DNA of 64,000 nt from Staphylococcus cornubiensis (GTDB lineage: Bacteria > Bacillota > Bacilli > Staphylococcales > Staphylococcaceae), in the NCBI RefSeq assembly GCF_900183575.1, contig NZ_FXUZ01000001.1:248001-312000 (forward strand), written 5' to 3'. Position 1 is the first letter of the stretch. Every line of letters starts with the position of its first letter. Below are positions 26,587 through 38,078 of the stretch, piece by piece. The translations under genes and the position numbers were made by a program. The notes below the pieces were generated by a model, which was given only the letters and a program-made list of their open reading frames with translations, did no database searches and was not told where the DNA came from.

Positions 26587-27576
26587 ATGATTACGCCAAG
26601 GCAATTGAAGATTTTAACTGCAATTGTTGAAGATTATGTTGACTTAGGACAACCTATTGGGTCTAACACTTTAATACAAAGGCACAATGTAGATGTCAGT
26701 CCTGCTACGATTCGCAATGATATGAAAACCTTAGAAGAAAAATCACTGATCACTAAAACGCATTTTTCTTCAGGTAGAGTGCCATCAGAAGCAGGATTTA
26801 GACTGTATGCCAATCATTTGTTAGAACAACCCTATCATTTTGAAAAGCAAAGTGGTCTAGATATTCATCAGATGTTAGTCAATCATCATTATGATTTAGC
26901 ATCGACGTTAGATAGCTTTGCAAAAGTGTTTTCAAATCAAGCACATTATACAACTCTTGTAATAGGACCTGATCATTCAAAGGCCTCTATATTGGATGTG
27001 CATTTGATGAAGTTAAATCCGTACCACATTATCGTAGTGATGATTGATGAAACTGGACACGTGAAGCATGTGCATGTGACGTGTGAACAACCTTTTAATG
27101 ATCAATCAGTCATTAAAGTATCAAACTATCTATCCGAACATGTCAGTCACTTTTTTGACGATGACAACGAGCAATCCATAGAAATGTATCGGATGTTAGG
27201 ATTTAATGATCAAGAAACTGATTTAATCATACGTATTATTCACTTGCTACATCAATATCGTAACAATCAATCTACACGTGTATATTTAGGTGGTAAACAT
27301 CAACTTATCGAAGGATTAAACGAGTCAACTGTGGCGTCCATACAACCTATATTAAAATATATTGAGTCCGATCGTATTGCTGATGTGATTCATGATATGT
27401 CTGACCAATTGATTAATGTACGTATTGGGACTGAGATTGAACAAAATTTACACGGCATTGCCATACTTAGCCGTTCTTATCAAATAGACAAAGATTTAAC
27501 AGGTCATATTGCTGTTATCGGTCCTACTGCTATGCATTATCATAATGTGATACAATTGTTGAGTCGGATTTCATAA
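26587..27576 (+). CDS. hrcA: Heat-inducible transcription repressor HrcA
   Basis: 329 residues from ATG 26587. The N-terminal winged helix (ITPRQLKILTAIVEDYVDLG and VSPATIRNDMKTLEEKSLI) recognises CIRCE; the C-terminal GAF-like domain ends in GQ-free variant GHIAVIGPTAMHYHNVIQLL. The upstream in-frame start at 26554 lies inside CIRCE and is rejected; GAGGTG is 6 bases before 26587. HrcA is folded by GroEL and represses the dnaK and groESL operons, so it is autoregulated through the CIRCE upstream. Confidence 0.95.
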   Translation: MITPRQLKILTAIVEDYVDLGQPIGSNTLIQRHNVDVSPATIRNDMKTLEEKSLITKTHFSSGRVPSEAGFRLYANHLLEQPYHFEKQSGLDIHQMLVNHHYDLASTLDSFAKVFSNQAHYTTLVIGPDHSKASILDVHLMKLNPYHIIVVMIDETGHVKHVHVTCEQPFNDQSVIKVSNYLSEHVSHFFDDDNEQSIEMYRMLGFNDQETDLIIRIIHLLHQYRNNQSTRVYLGGKHQLIEGLNESTVASIQPILKYIESDRIADVIHDMSDQLINVRIGTEIEQNLHGIAILSRSYQIDKDLTGHIAVIGPTAMHYHNVIQLLSRIS

Positions 27577-27617
27577 TAAAGTGATACGAAATGTTTAAAC
27601 GTAATGGAGGTTTGAAA

Positions 27618-28223
27618 ATGTCAGAGGAAAAAGACATGCGTAAGGACGAAGAAACAAAAGAAACTGAGTCACAAGAAACAACACAAACTTCAGAACCAGA
27701 AGTGGACACTGAAGAAGTTGCAGTAGAACAAGACTCTGAAAATAATGAAAATGACGAAGCGCAAGATCCAAAAGATGAAGAGATCGCTTCTTTAAAAGCT
27801 GAAGTTGATGCAAAAGAAGAACAATATTTGCGTTTATATGCAGAATTTGAAAATTATAAAAGACGTATTCAAAATGAAGCGCAAACTCAAAAGAAATATC
27901 AAGCACAAAAAGTACTCACTGATGTATTGCCAGCACTTGATAACTTTGAACGTGCTTTGAAAATCGAAGGCGACGATGAATCATTTAACGCACTTAAAAA
28001 AGGTGTAGAAATGGTTTATGACAGTCTTTTAAAAGCGCTTGAAGATAACGGATTAGAAAAAATCAAAACTGAAGGTGAACAGTTTGATCCGAACTTCCAT
28101 CAGGCGGTCATGCAAGATGACAATCCTGACTTCGAATCTGGACAAATTACCGAAGAGTTACAAGCTGGCTATCAATTGAAAGATAGAGTCTTACGTGCTT
28201 CAATGGTAAAAGTAAATCAATAA
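27618..28223 (+). CDS. grpE: Nucleotide exchange factor GrpE
   Basis: 201 residues. A long acidic, disordered N-terminus (about residues 1-60, very rich in Glu/Asp) leads to the coiled-coil dimerization helix ([20 protein letters not shown]) and the beta wing near the C-terminus. GrpE releases ADP from DnaK. The start at 27618 has TGGAGG 8 bases upstream; an in-frame ATG at 27591 would add nine residues and lacks an RBS. It is second in the heat-shock operon. Confidence 0.95.
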   Translation: MSEEKDMRKDEETKETESQETTQTSEPEVDTEEVAVEQDSENNENDEAQDPKDEEIASLKAEVDAKEEQYLRLYAEFENYKRRIQNEAQTQKKYQAQKVLTDVLPALDNFERALKIEGDDESFNALKKGVEMVYDSLLKALEDNGLEKIKTEGEQFDPNFHQAVMQDDNPDFESGQITEELQAGYQLKDRVLRASMVKVNQ

Positions 28224-28256
28224 TTTTGACGAAGAAAACCATTTATGTAAAAATAA

Positions 28257-30122
<1,866 letters not shown>

Positions 30123-30162
30123 GTCTTTCGATCAAATAAATTGACTGTAAAAAGTCGCTCAA

Positions 30163-30198
30163 AGGGGCTAGGACAATCAATCGTCCCAGCCTCTTTTT
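30163..30198 (+). terminator. Terminator between dnaK and dnaJ
   Basis: AGGGGCTAGGACAAT pairs with CGTCCCAGCCTCT, followed by TTTTTAT. It lies inside the heat-shock gene cluster and should reduce transcription into dnaJ-prmA-rsmE-mtaB relative to dnaK. Confidence 0.75.
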
Positions 30199-30231
30199 AT
30201 TCAAAAAATCAATTCAAAAGGAGAGAGAGCA

Positions 30232-31365
30232 TTGGCAAAACGAGATTATTACGAAGTCCTTGGCGTGTCTAAAAGTGCGAGTAAAGATGAAATCAAAAAA
30301 GCCTACCGTAAATTATCGAAAAAATACCATCCAGATATTAATAAAGAAGAAGGTTCAGACGAAAAGTTTAAAGAAATCTCTGAAGCTTATGAAGTGTTAA
30401 GTGACGAAAATAAACGTGCGCAATACGATCAATTTGGTCACAGTGGTCCACAAGGTGGCTTTGGTCAAGGATTTGGAGGTCAAGACTTTTCTGGATTCGG
30501 TGGCGGTGGTTTTGAAGATATCTTTAGTCAATTTTTCGGTGGTGCACAGCGTCAACGTGACCCAAATGCGCCACGTCGAGGTGACGATCTTCAATATACA
30601 ATGACTGTCACTTTTGATGAGGCTGTTTTCGGTACTAAGAAAGAAATCTCAATTCGAAAAGAAGTGACATGTCATACATGTGATGGTGAAGGTGCAAAAC
30701 CTGGAACTAAGAAGAAAACATGTTCATATTGTAACGGTGCAGGTCATGTCTCTGTCGAACAAAATACGATTTTAGGCCGTGTTAGAACTGAAAAAGTCTG
30801 TCCTGAATGTAATGGTACAGGAGAAGAATTTGAAGAACCATGTCCAACATGTCACGGTAAAGGTACAGAATTGAAAAATGTTAAACTTGAAGTGACTGTG
30901 CCTGAAGGTGTCGATAATGATCAACAAATCCGCTTAGCAGGTCAAGGTGGTCCTGGTGAAAATGGTGGTCCTGCAGGTGACTTGTTCGTTATTTTCCGTG
31001 TTCAACCTTCTGATAAATTCACACGTGAAGGTGATGACATTTTATATAACCACAACATTAGTTTCGCCCAAGCTGCTTTAGGTGACGAAGTGAAAATCCC
31101 TACATTAAAAGGTCATGTCATGTTAACAGTTCCTGAGGGGACACAAACAGGTAAGCAATTTAGATTGAAAGGTAAAGGGATTAAAAACGTACATGGCTAC
31201 GGCTATGGTGATTTATTTGTTAATATTCGTGTACAAACACCAACACGTTTAAATGAACGTCAACGTGAACTGCTAAAAGAATTTGCTGAAGCATCAGGAG
31301 AAACAGTAAACGAACAACCTTCAAATTTTAAAGATAAAGCACGTCGTTTTTTTAAAGGAGAATAA
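30232..31365 (+). CDS. dnaJ: Chaperone protein DnaJ
   Basis: 377 residues beginning with TTG behind the RBS AGGAGAGAGAG. The J domain has the HPD triad ([11 protein letters not shown], near residue 33). A Gly/Phe-rich region follows, then four zinc-finger repeats [24 protein letters not shown] and CPTCHGKG, and the client-binding C-terminal domains. It delivers substrates to DnaK and stimulates its ATPase. The non-ATG start and the preceding terminator would both keep DnaJ below DnaK levels. Confidence 0.96.
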   Translation: MAKRDYYEVLGVSKSASKDEIKKAYRKLSKKYHPDINKEEGSDEKFKEISEAYEVLSDENKRAQYDQFGHSGPQGGFGQGFGGQDFSGFGGGGFEDIFSQFFGGAQRQRDPNAPRRGDDLQYTMTVTFDEAVFGTKKEISIRKEVTCHTCDGEGAKPGTKKKTCSYCNGAGHVSVEQNTILGRVRTEKVCPECNGTGEEFEEPCPTCHGKGTELKNVKLEVTVPEGVDNDQQIRLAGQGGPGENGGPAGDLFVIFRVQPSDKFTREGDDILYNHNISFAQAALGDEVKIPTLKGHVMLTVPEGTQTGKQFRLKGKGIKNVHGYGYGDLFVNIRVQTPTRLNERQRELLKEFAEASGETVNEQPSNFKDKARRFFKGE

Positions 31366-31368
31366 CCC

Positions 31369-32301
31369 ATGAATTGGATTGAACTTTCTGTAACGGTTAA
31401 TCAAGAAGCGGAATCTATCGCCACTGAAATATTACAAGAAGCAGGTTCTAGTGGGGTTGCGATTGAGGACTCTCATGAACTTTCCAAGATTCGCGAAGAC
31501 CGATTTGGTGAAATTTTTGAACTTAATCCAGCTGACTATCCTGAGCAACATATGATTGTTAAAGCCTATTTTAATGACTTACAATACGACGAAACTTTGA
31601 AAAATAATATATTAGCACAACTTAAAGCGTCACCTATGATAGACCGTAATGTATTGGCGATAGAAGAAAAGTTCGTCCAAGAGTCTGATTGGGAAAATGA
31701 ATGGAAAAATTACTTCCATCCATTTAAAGCGTCTGAGCGTTTTTTCATAGTGCCAAGTTGGGAATCTGTCGAGCGTGACGACACACATCTTTATATTGAG
31801 TTGGATCCAGGCATGGCTTTCGGAACTGGAGACCATCCTACAACAAGTATGTGCCTTAAAGCGCTTGAGCAGATTGTCCAACCACAACACCGTGTCATTG
31901 ATGTCGGCACGGGCTCGGGCATTTTGAGTATTGCTTCTTACTTATTAGGTGCACAATCAATCAAAGCGACTGATTTAGACGAAATGGCTGTCCAAGTTGC
32001 GAAAGAAAACTTTGAGAAAAATCACTGTTTAGATGCCATTGAAACAGCAACTGGTAATTTGCTTATGGAAGAAAAAGGACAATATGATGTTGTCATCGCG
32101 AACATTTTAGCGCATATTATTGAAAAAATGGTTCAAGATGCATACGATCGTTTAAATCCTGAAGGTTACTTTATCACTTCTGGTATTATTGAAGAGAAGC
32201 GTGAAGCAATTCAAACATTAATGGAAGATACAGGATTCTCAATCAAGGAAGTTAAAAATGAAGCAGGTTGGGTATGTATCATCGGTCAGAAGGTGAAATA
32301 A
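31369..32301 (+). CDS. prmA: Ribosomal protein L11 methyltransferase PrmA
   Basis: 310 residues. An N-terminal substrate-recognition domain (about residues 1-100) is joined to a SAM-binding domain with [20 protein letters not shown] and the [10 protein letters not shown] motif. It trimethylates uL11. It starts 3 bases after dnaJ with the RBS AAAGGAG in the end of that gene, and rsmE follows after one base, so the heat-shock operon continues into RNA/ribosome modification genes. Confidence 0.94.
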   Translation: MNWIELSVTVNQEAESIATEILQEAGSSGVAIEDSHELSKIREDRFGEIFELNPADYPEQHMIVKAYFNDLQYDETLKNNILAQLKASPMIDRNVLAIEEKFVQESDWENEWKNYFHPFKASERFFIVPSWESVERDDTHLYIELDPGMAFGTGDHPTTSMCLKALEQIVQPQHRVIDVGTGSGILSIASYLLGAQSIKATDLDEMAVQVAKENFEKNHCLDAIETATGNLLMEEKGQYDVVIANILAHIIEKMVQDAYDRLNPEGYFITSGIIEEKREAIQTLMEDTGFSIKEVKNEAGWVCIIGQKVK

Positions 32302-32302
32302 C

Positions 32303-33055
32303 ATGCAAAGATACTTTTTAAATGAAAACGCTGAGCAACATCAGCGTTTTTTTATCACTGATAGTAACGATATCCATCATATTAAGAGTGTGATGAGACA
32401 AATAGTTGGTGATGAACTCATTATTAACTTTATAGATGCACAAACATATCGCTGTAAGATCATTGCCATCGAGCCACAACAAATTACTGTAGAAACAGTT
32501 GAACAATTAGATATTCAAACAGAATTACCATTTAACATTACAATTTGTAGCGGCTTAATTAAAGGAGACAAATACGAATGGTTACTTCAAAAAGCAACTG
32601 AACTTGGCGCGACATCGTTTGTAACGACACAAATGGATCGTTCTGTCGTTAAACTGAATGAACAAAAAGCAGCAAAAAAAGTTGATCGTTGGCAAAAGAT
32701 AGTGAAAGAAGCGGCTGAACAGAGCTACCGTCAAGTCATTCCTCAAGTGAAATTTGTCTCGAATTTACACGAAATATATGATATGATAAGTCAATATGAT
32801 TGTGTACTTATGGCATATGAAGCGGCGGCTAAAGAAAATGAACGCGCTTTGTTTAAACAGCAATTACGTCAAGTCAACCGCGGATCACATGTATTATTAT
32901 TGTTTGGTCCTGAAGGCGGCTTTTCAGATGACGAAATTGCACTTTTTGAAAATGTAGCAAAAAGCGTAGGGCTAGGACCTCGTATTTTACGAGCTGAAAC
33001 GGCGCCTCTTTATGCATTAAGTGCCATAAGCTACGAAATAGAATTAATGGGGTGA
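32303..33055 (+). CDS. rsmE: 16S rRNA (uracil(1498)-N3)-methyltransferase RsmE
   Basis: 250 residues, SPOUT (alpha/beta knot) methyltransferase with an N-terminal PUA-like domain. The SAM-binding knot is FGPEGGFSDDEI and LGPRILRAETAPL near the C-terminus. It methylates U1498 in the 30S decoding region. It sits one base after prmA (RBS AAGGTGA) and 4 bases before mtaB. Confidence 0.94.
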   Translation: MQRYFLNENAEQHQRFFITDSNDIHHIKSVMRQIVGDELIINFIDAQTYRCKIIAIEPQQITVETVEQLDIQTELPFNITICSGLIKGDKYEWLLQKATELGATSFVTTQMDRSVVKLNEQKAAKKVDRWQKIVKEAAEQSYRQVIPQVKFVSNLHEIYDMISQYDCVLMAYEAAAKENERALFKQQLRQVNRGSHVLLLFGPEGGFSDDEIALFENVAKSVGLGPRILRAETAPLYALSAISYEIELMG

Positions 33056-33059
33056 ATCT

Positions 33060-34409
33060 ATGTCTACAGTTGCCTTTCATACATTAGGTTGTAAAGTAAA
33101 CCATTATGAAACAGAAGCAATTTGGCAGTTATTTAAAGATGCAGAATATAACCGTGTAGATTTCGAACAAAATGCGGATGTATTCGTGATTAATACATGT
33201 ACAGTAACCAATACAGGCGATAAAAAAAGTCGTCAAATTATTCGTCGTGCGATTCGACAAAATCCAGATGCAGTCATTTGTGTAACGGGCTGTTATGCAC
33301 AAACATCTTCAGCTGAAATCATGGAAATTCCTGGTGTCGACATTGTTGTAGGTACGCAAGATCGTCATAAATTATTGGATTATATTGATACGTATCAAGA
33401 CGAACGTCAGCCGATTAACGGCGTAAGTAATATTATGAAAAATCGTACATACGAAGAGTTAGATGTGCCATATTTTACAGACCGTACACGTGCATCACTT
33501 AAAATTCAAGAAGGCTGCAACAATTTTTGTACTTTTTGTATTATTCCATGGGCGCGTGGGTTAATGCGTTCAAGAGATCCACAAAAAGTTATTGAACAAG
33601 CGACACAACTTGTTAACTCAGGTTACAAAGAAATCGTGTTGACAGGTATTCATACAGGCGGGTATGGTCAAGACTTAAAAGATTACAACTTGGCGCAATT
33701 GTTAAGAGATTTAGAAACGGTTGATGGCTTAGAGCGCATTCGCATTTCTTCAATTGAAGCGAGCCAATTGACTGATGAAGTGATTGAAGTCTTACAACAA
33801 TCCCAAAAAGTTGTTCGTCATTTGCACATTCCTCTTCAATCTGGTTCAGATAGTGTGTTGAAACGTATGCGCCGTAAGTATTCAATGGCCCATTTTTCTG
33901 AACGTATTCAAAAGCTACATGCTGCATTACCAGGTTTAGCAGTAACGAGTGATGTTATTGTCGGTTTTCCAGGAGAGACTGAAGCAGAATTTCAAGAAAC
34001 ATATGATTTTATCGTCAACCATCATTTCTCTGAATTACACGTCTTTCCATATTCACCGCGAATTGGAACACCAGCAGCACGAATGGACGATCAAATTGAT
34101 GAAGAAATCAAAAACGAACGTGTTCATAAACTCATTGAACTGAGTAATCAACTTGCTAAAACTTATGCTTCAAAATTTGAAAATGATGTATTAGAGGTTA
34201 TTCCTGAAGAAAAAGGCTCTCAAGATGGTGTGTTAGTTGGGTATGCCGATAACTATATGAAAGTCGAGTTTGCTGGCGATGAATCATTAATCGGACAAAT
34301 TTGTAAAGTGAAAATTACACAAGCAGGTTATCCATTAAATCAAGGTTCATTGTTACGTGTTGTTGAACATGCGACAAACGCTTCGGAAAATGAAAAAGTA
34401 TTAAGTTAA
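33060..34409 (+). CDS. mtaB: tRNA t6A37 methylthiotransferase MtaB
   Basis: 449 residues. The N-terminal UPF0004 domain carries cluster ligands Cys11, Cys47 and Cys78; the radical SAM domain has Cys153, Cys157 and Cys160 (CNNFCTFC); a C-terminal TRAM domain follows. It converts t6A37 to ms2t6A37 in tRNAs reading ANN codons. TGCKVNHYE at the start distinguishes MtaB from MiaB. It closes the dnaJ-prmA-rsmE-mtaB series. A strong promoter for rpsU follows. Confidence 0.94.
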   Translation: MSTVAFHTLGCKVNHYETEAIWQLFKDAEYNRVDFEQNADVFVINTCTVTNTGDKKSRQIIRRAIRQNPDAVICVTGCYAQTSSAEIMEIPGVDIVVGTQDRHKLLDYIDTYQDERQPINGVSNIMKNRTYEELDVPYFTDRTRASLKIQEGCNNFCTFCIIPWARGLMRSRDPQKVIEQATQLVNSGYKEIVLTGIHTGGYGQDLKDYNLAQLLRDLETVDGLERIRISSIEASQLTDEVIEVLQQSQKVVRHLHIPLQSGSDSVLKRMRRKYSMAHFSERIQKLHAALPGLAVTSDVIVGFPGETEAEFQETYDFIVNHHFSELHVFPYSPRIGTPAARMDDQIDEEIKNERVHKLIELSNQLAKTYASKFENDVLEVIPEEKGSQDGVLVGYADNYMKVEFAGDESLIGQICKVKITQAGYPLNQGSLLRVVEHATNASENEKVLS

Positions 34410-34515
34410 GCGTACTTTTATAGCAACACATTGAGTAAATTGTCTGCTTTTATTTACATTTTTTATTATCATGTGAAAAAGATTCATATTCTCTAAAAAA
34501 ATGTAAATTTGAAGA

Positions 34516-34544
34516 TTGACCGACAAAAAGATTTAATTTATACT
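34516..34544 (+). promoter_or_regulatory. rpsU promoter
   Basis: A -35 TTGACC (34516-34521) and a -10 TATACT (34539-34544) are spaced by 17 bases. A short inverted repeat TTACAT/ATGTAA (34550-34555 with 34567-34572) lies at the transcript start and may form a leader hairpin. Confidence 0.65.
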
Positions 34545-34618
34545 ATTCATTACATGGTTACTTACTATGTAAATGATGAATAAAAGTTTTTTTGATATTT
34601 GGAGGGAGGGAAATACAG

Positions 34619-34795
34619 ATGTCTAAAACAGTAGTCCGCAAAAACGAATCATTAGAAGATGCTTTACGTCGTTTTAAACGCTCAGTTTCAAAAAGCGGTA
34701 CAATTCAAGAAGTTCGCAAACGCGAATTCTATGAAAAACCAAGCGTAAAACGTAAAAAGAAATCTGAAGCTGCGCGTAAACGTAAGTTCAGATAA
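34619..34795 (+). CDS. rpsU: 30S ribosomal protein bS21
   Basis: 58 residues, very basic: [20 protein letters not shown] to the C-terminal [14 protein letters not shown]. The start at 34619 follows GGAGGGAGGG by 8 bases; an upstream in-frame TTG at 34592 has no RBS. bS21 sits near the anti-Shine-Dalgarno and promotes initiation. In E. coli rpsU precedes dnaG-rpoD; here it is monocistronic and about 10.7 kb from them. Confidence 0.97.
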
Positions 34796-34839
34796 TCATT
34801 CATTGTGTTGAACTCCCTCAACATTCAAATGATGATATA

Positions 34840-34876
34840 AAAGAACGCTTACTCGATAATGGGTAAGCGTTCTTTC
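34840..34876 (+). terminator. rpsU terminator
   Basis: AAAGAACGCTTAC pairs perfectly (13 bp) with GTAAGCGTTCTTT around a 10-base loop. The T tract is short (TTTCT). Confidence 0.85.
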
Positions 34877-35218
34877 TAAATCAAAAACGTTCTATAACAT
34901 TTTTAATCTTTTTTAATTCTCACTATTACAACCACACTTACATCACACATTCCATTTATTATAACAATTAAAGTCCACTGTCTGATTATCTATTTTCAAT
35001 TTTTGTGATTTCCTAAAAATGACTTGTACGCCTTAAATTTCGATACCTTTTGAAAACCGAGACTTGTATACGACGCATTAGTATGTCTTGACACCGCAAA
35101 ACAACGAAATAACGATTTAAAATTGATAACGAATAAAGTCAAAATTATTCAATAACTTTCTTGATAACACTACATGATTCCACTTTTTTAATGTATACTA
35201 CAAGGAAGAGAGTGAGGT
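34877..35218. other. AT-rich spacer between rpsU and the nfeD-like gene
   Basis: I see no convincing gene or RNA here. A TATACT at 35194-35199 is a possible -10 for the nfeD-floA operon, and TTGACA at 35088-35093 lacks a well-spaced partner. No inverted repeat of note. Confidence 0.4.
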
Positions 35219-35926
35219 GTGTGGCATATTAAATATCTCATACATATGAACCCAATCATTGGGGAAATTGCTAAATCAAATGTTTTCAGTCATCTTGGAG
35301 AATGGATAACTTCCCAAACGATTTCGCTAATTTTAACATGTATTGTCTTTCTTGGTTTTTTATATCAACTCTATTCTCGAAAGATTAATTTTGGCGGCAT
35401 CTTGGCACTTTTCGCTTTATTAGTTGTCTTTTTAGGTTTTGTCATTCAAGGTAGTTTAACAGTAATTACAATCATGTTTTTCGTCATTGGCGTGATTTTA
35501 GTTATTATCGAATTGTTCGTATTCGGCGCAGTGTTAGGCATTATTGGTATGATTCTGATCATCCTAAGCTTTATTACACTTGGAAATAACTTACCAATGA
35601 TGATATTCAATGTCGTGTTCGCGTTAATTTTGACATTAATCGAGTGGGTGATTTTAGTGAAATTCTTTAAAAAGAGTATAGCATTATTTGATAAAGTCGT
35701 ATTAAAAGATTCAACTAATAAAGAGTCTGGCTATACATCACATAATGATCGCTCTCATCTCGTTGGTGAGACTGCAGTGACTTACACTGATTTACGCCCT
35801 TCAGGTATTATCATTTTAAAGAATGAGCGCATCGATGCTGTTTCTGAAGGTTCATATATTAGTAAAGATACTGAAGTCATGATTATCGAAGTTGAGGGTA
35901 CACGTGTAGTCGTAAGAGAAAATTAA
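35219..35926 (+). CDS. NfeD family membrane protein
   Basis: 235 residues from GTG 35219; an ATG at 35246 is the alternative, and the poor RBS spacing (GGAAGAG, with GAGGT abutting the GTG) leaves the choice open. Three to four hydrophobic helices (about residues 30-155) precede a C-terminal OB-fold domain with GETAVTYTDLRPSGIIILKNERIDA, typical of NfeD. NfeD proteins pair with flotillin-like SPFH proteins; floA follows 18 bases downstream. The N-terminal protease domain of long NfeD proteins is absent, so this is a short NfeD. Confidence 0.82.
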   Translation: MWHIKYLIHMNPIIGEIAKSNVFSHLGEWITSQTISLILTCIVFLGFLYQLYSRKINFGGILALFALLVVFLGFVIQGSLTVITIMFFVIGVILVIIELFVFGAVLGIIGMILIILSFITLGNNLPMMIFNVVFALILTLIEWVILVKFFKKSIALFDKVVLKDSTNKESGYTSHNDRSHLVGETAVTYTDLRPSGIIILKNERIDAVSEGSYISKDTEVMIIEVEGTRVVVREN

Positions 35927-35944
35927 ATATAAGGAGCGAACGCA

Positions 35945-36940
35945 ATGTTAACAAGTGGATTAATTACATTTATCGTTATTGCAGTATTAATTATTGTTGC
36001 TTTATTGGTTTTATTTTCATTTGTACCAGTTGGTTTATGGATTTCTGCATTAGCTGCTGGCGTAAAAGTAAGCATTGGTACTTTAGTAGGGATGCGCTTA
36101 CGTCGTGTTTCACCGCGTAAAGTGATTGGACCGTTAATTAAAGCACATAAAGCCGGCTTACACTTAACAACAAATCAATTGGAATCTCACTATTTAGCAG
36201 GTGGGAATGTGGATCGTGTTGTTGATGCGAATATCGCTGCGCAACGTGCGGACATTAATTTACCATTTGAACGTGGCGCTGCTATTGATTTAGCTGGTCG
36301 TGACGTATTAGAAGCCGTGCAAATGTCTGTAAACCCTAAAGTAATCGAAACGCCATTTATTGCAGGTGTTGCAATGAACGGGATTGAAGTAAAGGCGAAA
36401 GCACGAATTACTGTACGTGCGAACATTTCACGCTTAGTCGGTGGTGCGGGTGAAGATACAATTATTGCCCGTGTAGGTGAAGGGATTGTCTCAACAATCG
36501 GTTCTAGTGAACACCATACACAAGTTTTAGAAAACCCTGATAATATCTCTAAAACTGTTCTAAGTAAAGGCTTAGATTCAGGTACAGCATTCGAAATTTT
36601 ATCAATTGATATTGCCGATGTGGATATTAGTAAAAACATTGGTGCCGATTTACAAACTGAACAAGCAATTGCAGACAAAAACATTGCACAAGCTAAAGCT
36701 GAAGAGCGACGTGCGATGGCCGTTGCACAAGAGCAAGAAATGAAAGCACGTGTACAAGAAATGCATGCGAAGGTTGTCGAAGCTGAAGCACAAGTTCCAC
36801 TCGCTTTAGCAGAAGCATTACGTTCTGGTAATATCGGAGTGAAAGATTATTATAATTTAAAAAATATAGAAGCTGATACAGGGATGAGAGAAGCTATTAA
36901 TAAAAGCACTCAAAACAACAACTCAACACCTGAACAGTAA
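35945..36940 (+). CDS. floA: Flotillin-like protein FloA
   Basis: 331 residues. An N-terminal hydrophobic hairpin (about residues 5-45) anchors the protein; the SPFH/PHB domain ([39 protein letters not shown]) follows, and the C-terminal half is an Ala/Glu-rich coiled coil ([20 protein letters not shown]). FloA scaffolds functional membrane microdomains in S. aureus and influences protein secretion and oligomerization. RBS AAGGAG precedes the ATG. It lies between nfeD and an uncharacterised coiled-coil membrane protein gene. Confidence 0.94.
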   Translation: MLTSGLITFIVIAVLIIVALLVLFSFVPVGLWISALAAGVKVSIGTLVGMRLRRVSPRKVIGPLIKAHKAGLHLTTNQLESHYLAGGNVDRVVDANIAAQRADINLPFERGAAIDLAGRDVLEAVQMSVNPKVIETPFIAGVAMNGIEVKAKARITVRANISRLVGGAGEDTIIARVGEGIVSTIGSSEHHTQVLENPDNISKTVLSKGLDSGTAFEILSIDIADVDISKNIGADLQTEQAIADKNIAQAKAEERRAMAVAQEQEMKARVQEMHAKVVEAEAQVPLALAEALRSGNIGVKDYYNLKNIEADTGMREAINKSTQNNNSTPEQ

Positions 36941-36953
36941 TTGAGGTGATTTG

Positions 36954-37568
36954 ATGAGTATTGGAACTATCATATTTATTATCACCATTGCCATTTCTCT
37001 TTTTAGCGCAGTGGGTGATAAAAGTCATGAGAAACGCCAAAAACAAAAGAAGCCTCAAAATATGCCAAAGGAAATAGAACCTCAAAAAAGTGGTGGTTTC
37101 CTAGAGAAAATGCAACAAAAACTTGAAGAATTTGAAAAGGAACTTTCAGATTTTGATGAAGCGCCTGAACCTATAGAAACACAGCCAAAGCCGAAACCAA
37201 AACCTGAAAAAACAGTAAAACCTCAACCTACTCAAGTTGAAAAGCACGCGGAATCGACACAGTCAAAATCAAAAGAAAAGCAAGATGCAGCTGCAGAAAT
37301 GCAACAGATGTTAGATCAACATATGCGTGAACTAGACAAACAACTTGATAAAGAAAGACAAAAGCGAATTGCACACATTGAAAGACGCGCAAGAAATATC
37401 CTTCAAGATAGCTATTTATCGAATCGTACAAAGCAATTTAAGCTTAAACAATTGGTGGAAGAAAACAACACAACCGCTATTCAACAAGGTGATTTAACAT
37501 TTTCAAATAATGACGTCGTGAATGGACTCATTTGGTCAGAAGTTTTAAAGCGTCCTAAGCAGTTATAA
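36954..37568 (+). CDS. Uncharacterised membrane-anchored coiled-coil protein of the floA operon
   Basis: 204 residues; I do not recognise a named family. One N-terminal membrane helix (SIGTIIFIITIAISLFSAV) is followed by a basic Lys/Gln/Pro-rich stretch, a Glu-rich coiled coil (about residues 50-70), a low-complexity PKPKPKPEKTVKPQPTQ linker and a second long charged helix (about residues 105-145) rich in Gln/Arg/Lys. The start at 36954 follows GAGGTGAT. Position 13 bases after floA suggests a membrane-microdomain or secretion partner; this is context only. A strong terminator follows. Confidence 0.7.
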   Translation: MSIGTIIFIITIAISLFSAVGDKSHEKRQKQKKPQNMPKEIEPQKSGGFLEKMQQKLEEFEKELSDFDEAPEPIETQPKPKPKPEKTVKPQPTQVEKHAESTQSKSKEKQDAAAEMQQMLDQHMRELDKQLDKERQKRIAHIERRARNILQDSYLSNRTKQFKLKQLVEENNTTAIQQGDLTFSNNDVVNGLIWSEVLKRPKQL

Positions 37569-37583
37569 ACACTCTCTTAATAT

Positions 37584-37640
37584 GAGGCAAGTGATGATTT
37601 CAGGAAAGTATCTGAGATTGTCGCTTGTCTTTATTCTTTT
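37584..37640 (+). terminator. Terminator of the nfeD-floA operon
   Basis: An 18-bp stem, GGCAAGTGATGATTTCAG (37586-37603) with CTGAGATTGTCGCTTGTC (37612-37629), followed by TTTATTCTTTT. Every imperfection is a G-U pair in plus-strand RNA, so the structure is selected as RNA from this strand. Confidence 0.8.
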
Positions 37641-37860
37641 GTAGATAAAGATGCGCCATGGTCTTTCACTTTTGAAACAATCGTAATATTGTATATTTTT
37701 GTAAGACATTTTTTAAACATGTTTGTCGCCATACACATGATGAAACAAGATAGCATTTTCGTTTTTAAAATGTTAAAATATATGTCCTATAAAAAAGCCA
37801 AAAAGTTAAATATAAACACAATATCTCAATGTTAATGATAAGTATGAAACGGCGTAAACG

Positions 37861-38045
37861 TGCTATAATGTGAGTATAGCAATCACAAAATATGATTGGG
37901 GTTGGGACATTGAAATTTTTAAGCCTCAATCCATACAGAGATTTATGATTCATTAATGACTTTAAAGCAGTCTGTAATTGAGGGTGAATGGTATACAAAA
38001 ATATTGCATCAATAGCATCAAAAATTTTTATGTCTCACCCCCATT
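37861..38045 (+). ncRNA. Candidate folded leader RNA upstream of phoH
   Basis: An extended -10 TGCTATAAT (37861-37869) is followed by a stretch framed by 26-base imperfect inverted repeats (37895-37920 with 38020-38045, including TTGGGACAT against ATGTCTCA). Nested inside are CCTCAAT and TACAGA (37924-37939) pairing with TCTGTA and ATTGAGG (37971-37983). A small CAATCA/TGATTG hairpin (37880-37898) overlaps the left outer arm, so it competes with it. The phoH RBS (AAGGAG, about 38067-38072) lies 21 bases beyond the right arm. The GTTGGGACAT arm resembles a repeated staphylococcal intergenic sequence. Regulatory function is inferred. Confidence 0.45.
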
Positions 38046-38078
38046 GATAATAAACAATATGAGCAAAGGAGTTACTTT

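Noticed and set aside
36190-36684. 164-residue open frame antisense to floA
   Set aside because: The longest shadow in the window, but fully within floA, without RBS or domain.
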